From assembly GCA_016930735.1 (NCBI GenBank), contig JAFGGF010000101.1, positions 1 to 31,439 of the forward strand: a stretch of 31,439 nt of DNA. Reading direction: 5' to 3'. This stretch comes from Prolixibacteraceae bacterium (GTDB lineage: Bacteria > Bacteroidota > Bacteroidia > Bacteroidales > Prolixibacteraceae). The notes under the pieces are model-generated. The model worked only from the letters and a program-made list of their open reading frames with translations, had not been told where the DNA came from and searched no databases. Positions 9,245 through 18,049 of this stretch are shown piece by piece. Position numbers and translations under genes: made by a program. How positions within the stretch are numbered: the first letter of the stretch is position 1; every line of letters begins with the position of its first letter.

Positions 9245-10609
9245 TCAGTTTTTCACATAAACAAAGTATTCCCAGGGTTTAAAATCCATTTCTGAACCTG
9301 CCTGTAACTTTACATTTTCACCTGAAAAAACATCGGTATAATTGCCACTTTCCGTGATATTTACAGTTGAGCTAACCTGTGCCGGTGAAAGGTTCATTAT
9401 AACTAAAACCATGTCTTTATCTTTTTCTCTAGTAAACGCCACAATCTTTTCAGGAACTGAAGTTTCCAGAAATTTTATCCGGCTACCTGCATCTCCGTTC
9501 CACAAGGCAGGATTTTCTTTTTTCAGGTCGATAAGTTTTGTATATAATTCACCCATTGCAGGATCGTGGGACCAGTCAATTTCATCTTTTTCAAAAAATT
9601 CCAGCCGTTTATTCAGCCCGGCTTCCTGACCACTGTAAATCAATGGCATTCCGGGAACAGTAAACGAAAGGACAGCAAAAGTTTTAACAGCATCACCGAG
9701 GCGTTCAAAAACAGTCCCGTTCCAGCTGTTTTCATCGTGATTTGTTGTAAACTGAAGCGGATAGGTACCCGGAGGATAAGTGGTATCAACCTGGGCAAAA
9801 TATTCCGAAATAACAGATACGGGTTTTACTCCGCTATAAATTTCATTCATATAATGATGAAAAGTCCATCCGTAATTGCAATCAAATGCATTATTCAGTA
9901 AATCAAGATGGTCCTGGTCTTCAGCAAGCATAAATACAGGTTTGATTTTATCCAGTTCAGACCTCGCCTGTTCCCAGAAATCGGTAGGAACACCACCTGC
10001 ATAATCGCAGCGGTAGCCATCAATATCAGCTTCGGCAACCCAGTATTTTAAAGCATCCAGCATGGCAGCACGCATATCCGCATTATCGTAATTCAAATCG
10101 GCAACATCACTCCAGTCGGCAACCGGTGGAATTACATTTCCAAGTGAATCCTGACTGTACCAGTCTTTGTGTTCAGTTATCCATACATTATCCCATGAAG
10201 AATGGTTTGCCACACAATCGATCAGAACTTTAAATCCCATTTCATGTGCCTTGTTAACCAACGATTTAAAATCTTCAAGTGTGCCAAATTCCGGATTTAC
10301 AGCTTTGTAGTCTCTGATTGAATAATATGAGCCCAGGGTTCCTTTCCGGTTTTTAATACCGATAGGATGAATGGGCATAAACCATAAAATCTCAACACCC
10401 AGCTTTTTCAATCGTGGCAGGTGTTCTGCAAAAGCATTAAAAGTCCCTTCAGGAGTATATTGCCTGACATTAACTTCATACATAACTGCATCTTCGGACC
10501 AGCTCAAAGGATTTTCGACGACCTTTTGTACTGTTGTATCCTTGCCTGCCTGGTTACAGCTTACTACCAGGAACAAAACAAACAAGAGGAAAAATATTGT
10601 CTTTTTCAT
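9245..10609 (-). CDS. GH13 alpha-amylase-family lipoprotein
   Basis: This 454-residue lipoprotein has its lipobox ending at Cys18 (LVVSC), followed by NQAGKD, so it is anchored in a membrane and perhaps surface-exposed. The GH13 barrel starts almost at once. Conserved region I is DCVANH (131-136) and region II is GYRCDYA with nucleophile Asp202. Region III is FMLAED with acid/base Glu230, and region IV is TTNHDENSW with Asp292. A short C-terminal beta domain ends at 454. It lacks any N-terminal or internal carbohydrate-binding module, so it is a minimal enzyme compared with the SusG type. It is the last gene of the minus arm, 35 bases after the SusA-like gene. Substrate should be alpha-1,4-glucan or maltodextrin; the exact product is unknown. 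Confidence 0.92.
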   Translation of the reverse strand: MKKTIFFLLFVLFLVVSCNQAGKDTTVQKVVENPLSWSEDAVMYEVNVRQYTPEGTFNAFAEHLPRLKKLGVEILWFMPIHPIGIKNRKGTLGSYYSIRDYKAVNPEFGTLEDFKSLVNKAHEMGFKVLIDCVANHSSWDNVWITEHKDWYSQDSLGNVIPPVADWSDVADLNYDNADMRAAMLDALKYWVAEADIDGYRCDYAGGVPTDFWEQARSELDKIKPVFMLAEDQDHLDLLNNAFDCNYGWTFHHYMNEIYSGVKPVSVISEYFAQVDTTYPPGTYPLQFTTNHDENSWNGTVFERLGDAVKTFAVLSFTVPGMPLIYSGQEAGLNKRLEFFEKDEIDWSHDPAMGELYTKLIDLKKENPALWNGDAGSRIKFLETSVPEKIVAFTREKDKDMVLVIMNLSPAQVSSTVNITESGNYTDVFSGENVKLQAGSEMDFKPWEYFVYVKN

Positions 10610-10644
10610 TTTATTATTCGATTTAATTTAATCATTTGGATTTT

Positions 10645-12492
10645 TTATTTATACAATTCAATTATCAAAGCTGACCGGGCGGGCATATTTATTACTGAAA
10701 CATTGTCTATTTCTGTTGAAGTAATAATTTCTTTACCTGAATGATAACCACCCATCACTTCAGCAAACCGACCTGTATTCAGTTGGCTTTCCTGTGAATT
10801 TTTATTAAGGATAACCATAACTGCTTCACTGTCATTATATCTGAAATAAACATAAATTCCGTTTTCCGGAGCAAAATGAATAAGTCTGCCATTATGGATT
10901 ACTTTTTTATCCTTTCTCCAGTTTAAAATTTTCCTGATATATTCCTGTGTTGATTTTTGCTGATCTGATAATCCCTTCCCCGTAAAAGCATTGGCATTAT
11001 CTCCCTCCCAACCGCCAGGAAAATCGGAACGGATATCACCGTGCTCACTACCCGGATGTGACATTAGAATTTCTGTTCCGTAATATATTTGAGGGATCCC
11101 ACGGGTAGTTAAAAAGTATGTAACTCCTATTTTCAATAAATCAACATTCTCACCCATTTGTACAAAAAACCTCGACATATCATGGTTGTCAGGGAAAATA
11201 ACCAGGTTGCCAGGATTGGGGTATAAAAAGTCATTTGCAATTGCTTCATAAATTTGTATTAACCCGCTGCCCCATTCTTCTTTATTTTTCAATCCCTCGC
11301 TTACTGCACTTTGCAGAGGAAAGTCCATCAGGCTTGGAAGATCGCACTCATAGCCATCTTTATTAGTTTGCCCTTTTTGCCAATACGATACAATAGCAGG
11401 ATTTAAGCTCCATTCTTCGCCAACGATATTAAATTCCGGATATTCTTCCAATACCCTCTTAGTCCATTCAGACATCATATTTTTATCAGGGTAAGGCCAG
11501 GTATCCTGCCTGATTCCCTCAAGCCCAATATATTCAATCCACCAAATGCTGTTTTGAATCAGATAAGTTGCCAGGAACGGATTCCTCTGATTCATATCAG
11601 GCATGGTACGGTCGAACCAACCATCAACCATTCCACGTTTGTCAATTTCTGAAGCGTGGGGATCCTGGTTTACAGTTCTTCTATGATTTGAATAACTGAA
11701 ATCGGGATAGTTATTTATCCAGTCTGACATTGGTAAATCACCCATCCACCAATGTTCTGAACCGCAATGGTTAAAAATCATATCCATGATCAGTTTCATA
11801 CCCCTCTTTTTCAATTCTTTTGAAAGTTCAAGGTATTCTTTATTACTGCCGTATCGGGGATCAACCCTGTAAAAATCGGTTGTTGAATATCCGTGGTAAG
11901 ATGTACGGGTCATATTGTTTTCAAGTACCGGATTCAACCATACAGCAGTAAATCCCATATTTTCTATATAATCCAGGCTGTTAATTATTCCCCTGATATC
12001 ACCACCATGCCTCCCGTTTTTATTATTCCGGTTGGGTTTTTCTTTCATCCCTTCAACTTCATCGTTATCAGGATTTCCATTTACAAAACGATCGGGAGTT
12101 ATTAAATAAATAACATCCGAAGAATTAAAACCGGTTCGGTTTGCAGATCCTTTTTCACGTTGCCTGAGTTCATAATTATAGCTTGTGGCTTTAATACCTT
12201 CTTTTTGAAAAATAATATCAAATTTTCCCGGTTTTGTTTCAGGACTTATAATTAAATCGATAAAAAGATAGTTTGGGTTTTCAACAGATGAAACACTTTC
12301 AACTGAGACACCCGGATAATCGATCCGGACTTTTGTATTGGAAATATTTTCACCGTAAACCATTAGTTGCAGGTTAGGATTTTTCATCCCTACCCACCAG
12401 AACATGGGCTCTACTCTTTTCAGATTTATTTCTGCTGACACAGAAACATGCCACATGAAAGCAGCAAAAAAAATAATTATTAATTTTTGCAT
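10645..12492 (-). CDS. SusA-like GH13 neopullulanase/cyclomaltodextrinase
   Basis: The 615-residue protein has a cleavable signal peptide (1-20, ending VSA), so it should be periplasmic. It carries the N-terminal beta domain of cyclomaltodextrinase/neopullulanase enzymes (about 22-110), the GH13 barrel (about 125-525) and a C-terminal beta domain. Region I is DMIFNH (237-242) and region II is GIRQDTW with nucleophile Asp330. Region III is IVGEEW with Glu359, and region IV is FPDNHD with Asp438. Length and layout match Bacteroides SusA (about 617 residues). Its role is to cut imported maltodextrins to maltose and short oligosaccharides. The start lies 3 bases after the GH65 stop, so the two are tightly coupled in one operon. 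Confidence 0.93.
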   Translation of the reverse strand: MQKLIIIFFAAFMWHVSVSAEINLKRVEPMFWWVGMKNPNLQLMVYGENISNTKVRIDYPGVSVESVSSVENPNYLFIDLIISPETKPGKFDIIFQKEGIKATSYNYELRQREKGSANRTGFNSSDVIYLITPDRFVNGNPDNDEVEGMKEKPNRNNKNGRHGGDIRGIINSLDYIENMGFTAVWLNPVLENNMTRTSYHGYSTTDFYRVDPRYGSNKEYLELSKELKKRGMKLIMDMIFNHCGSEHWWMGDLPMSDWINNYPDFSYSNHRRTVNQDPHASEIDKRGMVDGWFDRTMPDMNQRNPFLATYLIQNSIWWIEYIGLEGIRQDTWPYPDKNMMSEWTKRVLEEYPEFNIVGEEWSLNPAIVSYWQKGQTNKDGYECDLPSLMDFPLQSAVSEGLKNKEEWGSGLIQIYEAIANDFLYPNPGNLVIFPDNHDMSRFFVQMGENVDLLKIGVTYFLTTRGIPQIYYGTEILMSHPGSEHGDIRSDFPGGWEGDNANAFTGKGLSDQQKSTQEYIRKILNWRKDKKVIHNGRLIHFAPENGIYVYFRYNDSEAVMVILNKNSQESQLNTGRFAEVMGGYHSGKEIITSTEIDNVSVINMPARSALIIELYK

Positions 12493-12495
12493 TTT

Positions 12496-14805
12496 TTATT
12501 TCTGAATTGTTTTTGTAGAATTTGTTTCAAGTAATAAATCCTTTCCCCATATTTTCAGATCAACCGGAAGATTCGAGTGATTGGATAATGTCAGCTTTTC
12601 AGCTTCAATTTTAATTTCAAGATGCCTGCCCCTGAAGTTTATTTTAAACGAGTATGATTTCCATTTTGCCGGCAAAAAAGGATTAAATTCCAGAGCATTA
12701 TTTTTTACACGTAATCCGCCAAATCCCATAACAACTGCCATCCAGGTTCCTCCCATGCTGGTAATGTGCAATCCATCTTCGGTATCATTGTTATAATCAT
12801 CCAGGTCAAGACGAGAGGTACGCAAATAAAGCTCATACGACTTTTGATGGTATCCTATTTTTGCAGCAATAACTGAATGAATACAAGGTGACAAGGATGA
12901 TTCGTGAACAGTAATAGGTTCATAAAAATCAAAATGCTTTTTCAGCTCTTTTTCTGAAAATTCATTTTCAAACCAGAACATACTTTGTAAAGTATCGGCC
13001 TGTTTGATAAAAGCAGAACGCAAAATCCTGTCCCATGACCAGTTTTGATTTATTGGCTGTTCCGATTCGCTTAACTCTGAAGCAGGAATAATTTCCTTAT
13101 CCAAAAATCCATCCTGCTGCAGGAAGATGCCTTTATTAGAATCATACGGGAAATACATGTTCGCAATGATGTCTTTCCAACGGGTTGTTTCCTTTATTTC
13201 ACTAAATTTCCATTTTGAAACCAATTCTTCAAATAAATAGGGGAATTCTTTTTTCAGGAAATCAATTACTTCCAATGTAAATTTTAAAGTCCAGACTGCC
13301 AGATAATTGGTGTGAAAATTATTATTGACATTATTTTCATATTCGTTTGGCCCAGTAACTCCAAGAATTACATACTTGTTTTTTGCATCCGACCAGTTTG
13401 TCCTCTGGCTCCAGTAACGGCTGACAGCAAGTAATACTTCAAATCCAAACGGAGCGAGATATTCTTTATCGCCTGTATAATTTACATAGTTATAAATTGC
13501 ATATGCAATAGCGCCGTTACGATGAATCTCCTCAAAAGTAATTTCCCACTCATTATGGCATTCTTCCCCATTAATTGTAACCATAGGATAAAGAGCTGCC
13601 CCGTTTTTAAAACCAAGCTTTTCAGCATTATTAATAGCCTTCATCAGGTGCTTATGACGGTATAACAACAAATTTTTTGATACCTCAACCGGTGCTGAGC
13701 TGAGGTAAAAAGGAAGGCAATAAGCTTCTGTGTCCCAATAAGTAACACCCCCATATTTTTCTCCTGTAAATCCTTTCGGTCCAATATTCAGCCTTTCATC
13801 TTCGCCTGAATATGTTTGTTCCAACTGAAATATACAATAACGAATTCCTTGCTGTGCAGCCTTATCGCCTTCAATAATAATATCGCTTGAATCCCATTTG
13901 TTTGACCATAAATTCCGGTGTTTTTCAAGCATCCCGTTATAACCTCTCAACAATGCCCTTTTAATAGCTTCGTGAGCTTTTACGGAAAGTTCATCATCCG
14001 GATGGTTTAATGATGTTACAGTTGAGGTAAGTTTCTCAATCACAACTGTGTCGCCGTTTTCTACCGGTATCTGCACTTTGCTTTCAATGTATTTTTCTTT
14101 CTGAAAATTTTCAGGTTCAAAAGAAATTAATTCCCCATTCTTATAAAAAGTGAAAGTCATACCGGTGCATACTCTGAAGCCGGTTTTTAATGTTTCCATT
14201 TCCAGGCAACCTTCAGTCCCTTGGATGTGTTTTGACCTTTCATTCCAGAATTTTTCGTCGTAATTGGAATCTTCATTAAAAACATCTCCATCGATGTATG
14301 AAACTATTGTTAAATTCCCGGAAAAGTTAAGAGCCTTAACAGAATATTTTATTGCCCCTATCTCAGAATCATGGATGCTTACAAATCGTTCGGCAAAAAC
14401 TTCAATCCGGTTCCCGTTTTTTAATTCTGCAACAAACGAACGCTGCAAAATTCCCTGCTTCATATCAAGTTCACGCCTGAATGAAATTACATTCGCTTTT
14501 GCCAGGTCCAGTTCTTCGCCATTGACAATAATATTAATTCCAATCCAGTTTGCCGAGTTGATAATTTTGGCAAAATATTCAGGGTATCCGTTCTTCCACC
14601 AGCCAACCCGGGTTTTATCAGGATAATAGATTCCGGCGATGTACGATCCCCGAAGTGAATCTCCCGAATATTTTTCTTCGAAATTGGCACGTTGTCCCAT
14701 TTTCCCGTTACCGATACTAAAAATACTTTCAGATATCCGGTTCAGGTCGGGATGAAATCCTTCTTCAATTATTTTCCATTCATGATGAATTATATAATCC
14801 TTCAT
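12496..14805 (-). CDS. GH65 maltose phosphorylase
   Basis: The 769-residue protein has no signal peptide, so it is cytoplasmic. It is a GH65 inverting phosphorylase that should convert maltose and phosphate to beta-glucose-1-phosphate and glucose. Visible family blocks are the N-terminal SIGNGKMGQRANFEE, the (alpha/alpha)6 barrel block ECHNEWEITFEEIHRNGA (415-432), and LGVTGPNEYENN (481-492), where Glu488 fits the general acid. HESSLSPCIHS (634-644) belongs to the phosphate-site region, and NNDTEDGLHITSMGGTW lies at 672-688. These blocks resemble maltose phosphorylase more than trehalose or kojibiose phosphorylase, but specificity within GH65 is hard to fix by eye. It lies 11 bases after the transporter gene. 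The beta-phosphoglucomutase gene often found next to GH65 is absent here. Confidence 0.92.
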   Translation of the reverse strand: MKDYIIHHEWKIIEEGFHPDLNRISESIFSIGNGKMGQRANFEEKYSGDSLRGSYIAGIYYPDKTRVGWWKNGYPEYFAKIINSANWIGINIIVNGEELDLAKANVISFRRELDMKQGILQRSFVAELKNGNRIEVFAERFVSIHDSEIGAIKYSVKALNFSGNLTIVSYIDGDVFNEDSNYDEKFWNERSKHIQGTEGCLEMETLKTGFRVCTGMTFTFYKNGELISFEPENFQKEKYIESKVQIPVENGDTVVIEKLTSTVTSLNHPDDELSVKAHEAIKRALLRGYNGMLEKHRNLWSNKWDSSDIIIEGDKAAQQGIRYCIFQLEQTYSGEDERLNIGPKGFTGEKYGGVTYWDTEAYCLPFYLSSAPVEVSKNLLLYRHKHLMKAINNAEKLGFKNGAALYPMVTINGEECHNEWEITFEEIHRNGAIAYAIYNYVNYTGDKEYLAPFGFEVLLAVSRYWSQRTNWSDAKNKYVILGVTGPNEYENNVNNNFHTNYLAVWTLKFTLEVIDFLKKEFPYLFEELVSKWKFSEIKETTRWKDIIANMYFPYDSNKGIFLQQDGFLDKEIIPASELSESEQPINQNWSWDRILRSAFIKQADTLQSMFWFENEFSEKELKKHFDFYEPITVHESSLSPCIHSVIAAKIGYHQKSYELYLRTSRLDLDDYNNDTEDGLHITSMGGTWMAVVMGFGGLRVKNNALEFNPFLPAKWKSYSFKINFRGRHLEIKIEAEKLTLSNHSNLPVDLKIWGKDLLLETNSTKTIQK

Positions 14806-14816
14806 CTTTTCAGTTA

Positions 14817-16565
14817 TTATTTGTTTCCTGCCTGTACATCCTTAACAAACAATACAAGCACAGCAGCAACAATCATGGAAACTCCTCCAAAAACAAGAGC
14901 CAGAATTGCTTCCCCTCCAAAAATATCTTTCACCATAAACCCTAAAATGGTTGCTGCCAGAATTTGTGGAATCACTATGAAAAAGTTGAAAATACCCATA
15001 TATACACCCATCTTCTTTGCTGGCAATGAGCCGGTAAGAATAGCATATGGCATCGAAAGAATACTTGCCCAGGCTAAACCGATTCCTAATTCTGAAATCA
15101 TTAACATTTTAGGATCAGGCATAAAATAGAATGATGCAAGACTAAGGCCACCTATCAATAAACATATCGAATGAACTGTAGTACGGCGTATTTTACGTGC
15201 CATAAAAACAATTACAAAAGCCATAATTGCTGCGAATCCGTTATAAACACTCATTAAAATCCCAACCCAGTCGGCACCATTGTTATACTCTTCCTGGATT
15301 GTTTCTAATCGCGATAATGTTTCATGCTTTAAATTGAATATTACCAGTTTTTTTTCATCCGTAAAAAATTTGACTACTCTAATTGATGCAACTACTTTTT
15401 TATTTTGAGCAAATCTCCCTTCAAATGTTTTCATATCTTCTTTTACCGACTCCAGATTATCCCAATTTGCAGTTTCAGGTAAATTCTCAGGGAGTGTTGC
15501 CAAAGCATAGTTTAAATCCTGATATGTAATTTCATCCAGCTTCATATCATACTTCGCACTTGTAACACCGGCTGTTGTGTAAATCCACATCGAAAACAAG
15601 CCAATCCAGGTAAAAAACTGAACGATGGCTAACTGCCTCATGGTAAGTGGCATTCGTAATAAATCGCTAAAAATTTCTACCAGGGCATTATCTTTTTCCT
15701 TTTTCGATTTAAAAGCTGCCGCAAGCATCATCAGTAAAAAAAACAAGAACAAAATTCCACCTAAAATGTAAAGTTCCTTTTCAAGTTTCAAAAACCGTGT
15801 AACCAGCACAATCAGTAACCCCAGAAAGCCGAATAAACTTCCCACTTTTCTGAAATTCCTGCTTTCGACAGGCTCTTCGTTAATACCATGCCTGGTTTCA
15901 GTGGTTTTCTTTTCAGATTCATCGTATTCTTTTAATTTTTCAGGAGGGTATTCCCTGGTAGTAAAAATAGTCCAGGTTATGGCTGAGAAAAATACTACAG
16001 CACCTATATAGAATGACCAGCGTACCGATGGCGGAATAATTCCTTCGGGGGCTGTATTCGGAATATTGAGCCAGTTAGTCATAACATACGGAAGCAAGGA
16101 ACCAACCACGGCTCCTGTTCCGATAAAAAAACTCTGCATGGCAAATCCCTGTGTCCTCTGATCATTGGGTAACATATCGCCTACAAATGCACGGAAGGGT
16201 TCCATCGAAATATTGATCGATGCATCCATGATCCACAGTGTGCCTGCTGCTACCCAAAGTGTTGGCGAATTCGGCATCATTAAAAGAGCAAGTGAGGCAA
16301 AAATAGCCCCGGATAAAAAGTAAGGATGCCTGCGCCCAAGCCGGTTCCAGGTTTTATCGCTCATATGGCCTATAATGGGCTGGACAATTAAACCGGTAAC
16401 CGGGGCAGCAATCCACAAAATAGGGATATCTTCTACATTGGCACCAAGAGTTTCGAAAATACGACTTACGTTGGCATTTTGCAGGGCAAATCCAAACTGA
16501 ATCCCCAGGAACCCAAAACTCATATTCCATATCTGCCAAAAACTGAGAGTCGGTTTTTTTCTCAT
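14817..16565 (-). CDS. SLC45/GPH-like MFS sugar transporter with long loop
   Basis: The 582-residue protein has about 12 hydrophobic helices and the sugar-carrier signature GRRHPYFLSGA (77-87) after helix 2, as in SLC45/sucrose-type transporters. DASINISMEPFRAFVGDMLP (114-133) is also typical of this group. In Bacteroidota maltodextrin loci such proteins are thought to carry maltose or short maltodextrins from periplasm to cytoplasm, which fits the GH65 gene next to it. Two features make it long: a charged linker at about 205-240, and a hydrophilic stretch of about 90 residues at 338-427, rich in E, K, D and L. That stretch separates GLFSMWIYTTAGV from YNNGADWVGILMSVYNG, blocks that usually sit close together. 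It is the first gene of the operon behind the operator at 16755. Confidence 0.9.
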   Translation of the reverse strand: MRKKPTLSFWQIWNMSFGFLGIQFGFALQNANVSRIFETLGANVEDIPILWIAAPVTGLIVQPIIGHMSDKTWNRLGRRHPYFLSGAIFASLALLMMPNSPTLWVAAGTLWIMDASINISMEPFRAFVGDMLPNDQRTQGFAMQSFFIGTGAVVGSLLPYVMTNWLNIPNTAPEGIIPPSVRWSFYIGAVVFFSAITWTIFTTREYPPEKLKEYDESEKKTTETRHGINEEPVESRNFRKVGSLFGFLGLLIVLVTRFLKLEKELYILGGILFLFFLLMMLAAAFKSKKEKDNALVEIFSDLLRMPLTMRQLAIVQFFTWIGLFSMWIYTTAGVTSAKYDMKLDEITYQDLNYALATLPENLPETANWDNLESVKEDMKTFEGRFAQNKKVVASIRVVKFFTDEKKLVIFNLKHETLSRLETIQEEYNNGADWVGILMSVYNGFAAIMAFVIVFMARKIRRTTVHSICLLIGGLSLASFYFMPDPKMLMISELGIGLAWASILSMPYAILTGSLPAKKMGVYMGIFNFFIVIPQILAATILGFMVKDIFGGEAILALVFGGVSMIVAAVLVLFVKDVQAGNK

Positions 16566-16665
16566 AATATATTATTATAATTGATTGATTACCAAAATTA
16601 AATTATGGTTTCAGGAAAATCCAGATTTTTGGAGGAAAATAGTTTTTGGAAAGTGAATTGCTAAA

Positions 16666-16698
16666 CAAATATAAGGTACCTTTTCTAAAAAAAACAAA
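16666..16698 (-). promoter_or_regulatory. Predicted promoter of transporter-GH65-GH13-GH13 operon
   Basis: On the minus strand, TTTG (complement of 16695-16698) is followed after 21 bases by TATATTTG (complement of 16666-16673), an exact match to the Bacteroidota -7 consensus TAnnTTTG. Start of transcription would fall near 16660, about 95 bases before the transporter start codon. The LacI-type operator at 16755-16764 lies upstream of this promoter. Confidence 0.6.
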
Positions 16699-16727
16699 TT
16701 CAACTGCTAATTTTTATTTCAAAGAAG

Positions 16728-16766
16728 TTCCGAAAATTTCCGAAAGTGTTGTTTCAAACGTTTGCA
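16728..16766. promoter_or_regulatory. LacI-type operator plus helical-phase direct repeat
   Basis: CAAACGTTTG (16755-16764) is a perfect 10-bp palindrome with the central CG typical of LacI-family operators, and is followed by CA as in the susC operator. Just beside it, TTCCGAAA occurs twice, at 16728-16735 and 16738-16745, exactly one helical turn apart. The element lies between the lacI stop and the transporter operon, about 57 bases upstream of the predicted -33 element. Confidence 0.75.
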
Positions 16767-16782
16767 GGACAGAAAAAAAATT

Positions 16783-17796
16783 TTAAACAGATGAACCTCT
16801 GATTATCAGGTTTGCATTAAGGATCCGTGTTTCAAAGGGGTAACTCCTGTCTTCCGATAAAATTCTTTTTAATAACATCTCTGTGGCAATAGTCCCCATT
16901 TCATAGCCATGCTGGTCAACTGAAGTAAGTGTAGGGTCAGTTATCCCGGAAAATCTTCCGTCCGAAAATCCAACAATAGCAATTTCATCTGGAATTTTAA
17001 CACCTTTCTTCTGAAGTGTTTGCATGGCCCCGATCGCTGTAAGATCGTTAACAGCAAATATTCCATCCGGAGGATTTTTTGATTCAAGTAATCTTGTGGC
17101 ATAAATATGTGCTTTTTCAAATGTATCGGCCTCCTGCATCAGGCTTTCTTCAATTGGCAGGCCGGCTTCCCTTAAAGCTTTCAGATATCCTTCTTTTCGC
17201 TGTTTCCCGATGACCAGCCCCTGAGGCCCTGCAAAATGGGCAATCCGCTTACGACCTCCTTCAACCAGATGTTTGGTAGCCCTGTAAGAAGCTTCTAAAT
17301 CATCAATTATTATCTGATCGGCTGAAAGATCCGGGACAATCCGGTCAAAAAATACCATAGGTATGCCCCTTTCCTTTATTTCAAAAAGATGATTAAATTC
17401 AGAAGTTTGTTTTGAAATTGAAACCAATATTCCGTCAACCCGGTGTGAAAGCAAAGCCTTTGTATTTGATACTTCCCTGTCAAACAATTCATTCGACTGG
17501 CATATGATCACAGTAAAACCGGCATCATAAGCAACATCCTCAATGCCGCTGATAACTGATGAAAAGAAATAATGTACAATTTCAGGTATAATAACTCCAA
17601 TGGTATTGCTCCGGTTTTGCCTTAAACTTAAAGCAACAGCATCAGGCTGATAATTTAGTTTTTCAGCGAGGGCATTAACAGCATTTTTTGTTTCCTGGCT
17701 TATATCCGGATGGTTCTTTAAAGCCCTTGAAACAGTTGATGGAGATATCCCCAACTCACGCGCTATATCTTTTATGGTAACCTGACCACTTTTCAT
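16783..17796 (-). CDS. LacI-family regulator of the maltodextrin locus
   Basis: The 337-residue regulator has an N-terminal LacI helix-turn-helix and hinge helix: VTIKDIARELGISPSTVSRA, then NHPDISQETKNAVNALAEKL (about 6-48). A periplasmic-binding-protein-like effector domain follows, starting NTIGVIIPEIVHYFF and containing GIPMVFFDRIVPD and FSDGRFSGITDPTLTSVDQ. It lies between the two arms of the starch locus and is transcribed with the minus arm. Identical CAAACGTTTG palindromes lie on either side, upstream of the transporter operon and upstream of susC, so it most likely controls both in response to a maltodextrin or its breakdown product. No SusR-type membrane regulator is present. Whether it activates or represses is open: both operators lie upstream of the best predicted promoters, which fits activation. 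Confidence 0.92.
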   Translation of the reverse strand: MKSGQVTIKDIARELGISPSTVSRALKNHPDISQETKNAVNALAEKLNYQPDAVALSLRQNRSNTIGVIIPEIVHYFFSSVISGIEDVAYDAGFTVIICQSNELFDREVSNTKALLSHRVDGILVSISKQTSEFNHLFEIKERGIPMVFFDRIVPDLSADQIIIDDLEASYRATKHLVEGGRKRIAHFAGPQGLVIGKQRKEGYLKALREAGLPIEESLMQEADTFEKAHIYATRLLESKNPPDGIFAVNDLTAIGAMQTLQKKGVKIPDEIAIVGFSDGRFSGITDPTLTSVDQHGYEMGTIATEMLLKRILSEDRSYPFETRILNANLIIRGSSV

Positions 17797-17932
17797 TTCC
17801 TTAGTTTAGGTTCAATTTTAAAATTAGTTCTTTTTAACAAATTACCTACTTTAAAACAACGAATATTCTGTAAGATATCTCAAAAGAAAAAAATTACCAA
17901 CCGGTACCTACTTGTTATATAACATATTTGAT

Positions 17933-17956
17933 GCAAACGACATCGCAAACGTTTGC
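17933..17956. promoter_or_regulatory. LacI-type operator upstream of susC
   Basis: GCAAACGTTTGC (17945-17956) is a perfect 12-bp palindrome matching the one at 16755. A further half site, GCAAACG (17933-17939), lies exactly 12 bases upstream of the same half within the palindrome. The tandem arrangement suggests cooperative or extended binding of the LacI-family protein encoded next door. It lies about 175 bases before the susC start codon and 137 bases before the lacI start codon, so it could also regulate lacI itself. Confidence 0.8.
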
Positions 17957-17976
17957 ATTAAAAGCATGTTAAGATA

Positions 17977-18011
17977 TGTTAAAATAAATGTTACATAATT
18001 CCATACCTTGG
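17977..18011 (+). promoter_or_regulatory. Candidate susC promoter
   Basis: TACCTTGG (18004-18011) is a near match to TAnnTTTG, preceded after 23 bases by TGTT at 17977-17980 as a weak -33 element. Start of transcription would be near 18018. A competing candidate, CATATTTG at 17923-17930, lacks a suitably spaced upstream element. The choice matters because it puts the operator either upstream or downstream of the start site. Confidence 0.4.
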
Positions 18012-18021
18012 CCTCAGGAAA

Positions 18022-18049
18022 TTCCGGATAGGAGGAATTATATCCGGGA
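18022..18049 (+). other. Stem-loop in the susC leader
   Basis: CCGGATA (18024-18030) and TATCCGG (18041-18047) form a perfect 7-bp stem, extended by a U-G and a U-A pair, around the loop GGAGGAATTA. It would lie at or within a few bases of the 5' end of the susC mRNA. The leader then runs about 80 bases of A/T-rich sequence and ends with GACTAACTAACAA right before the ATG. It may stabilise the message or bind a factor; it is not a terminator because no T-run follows. Confidence 0.5.
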
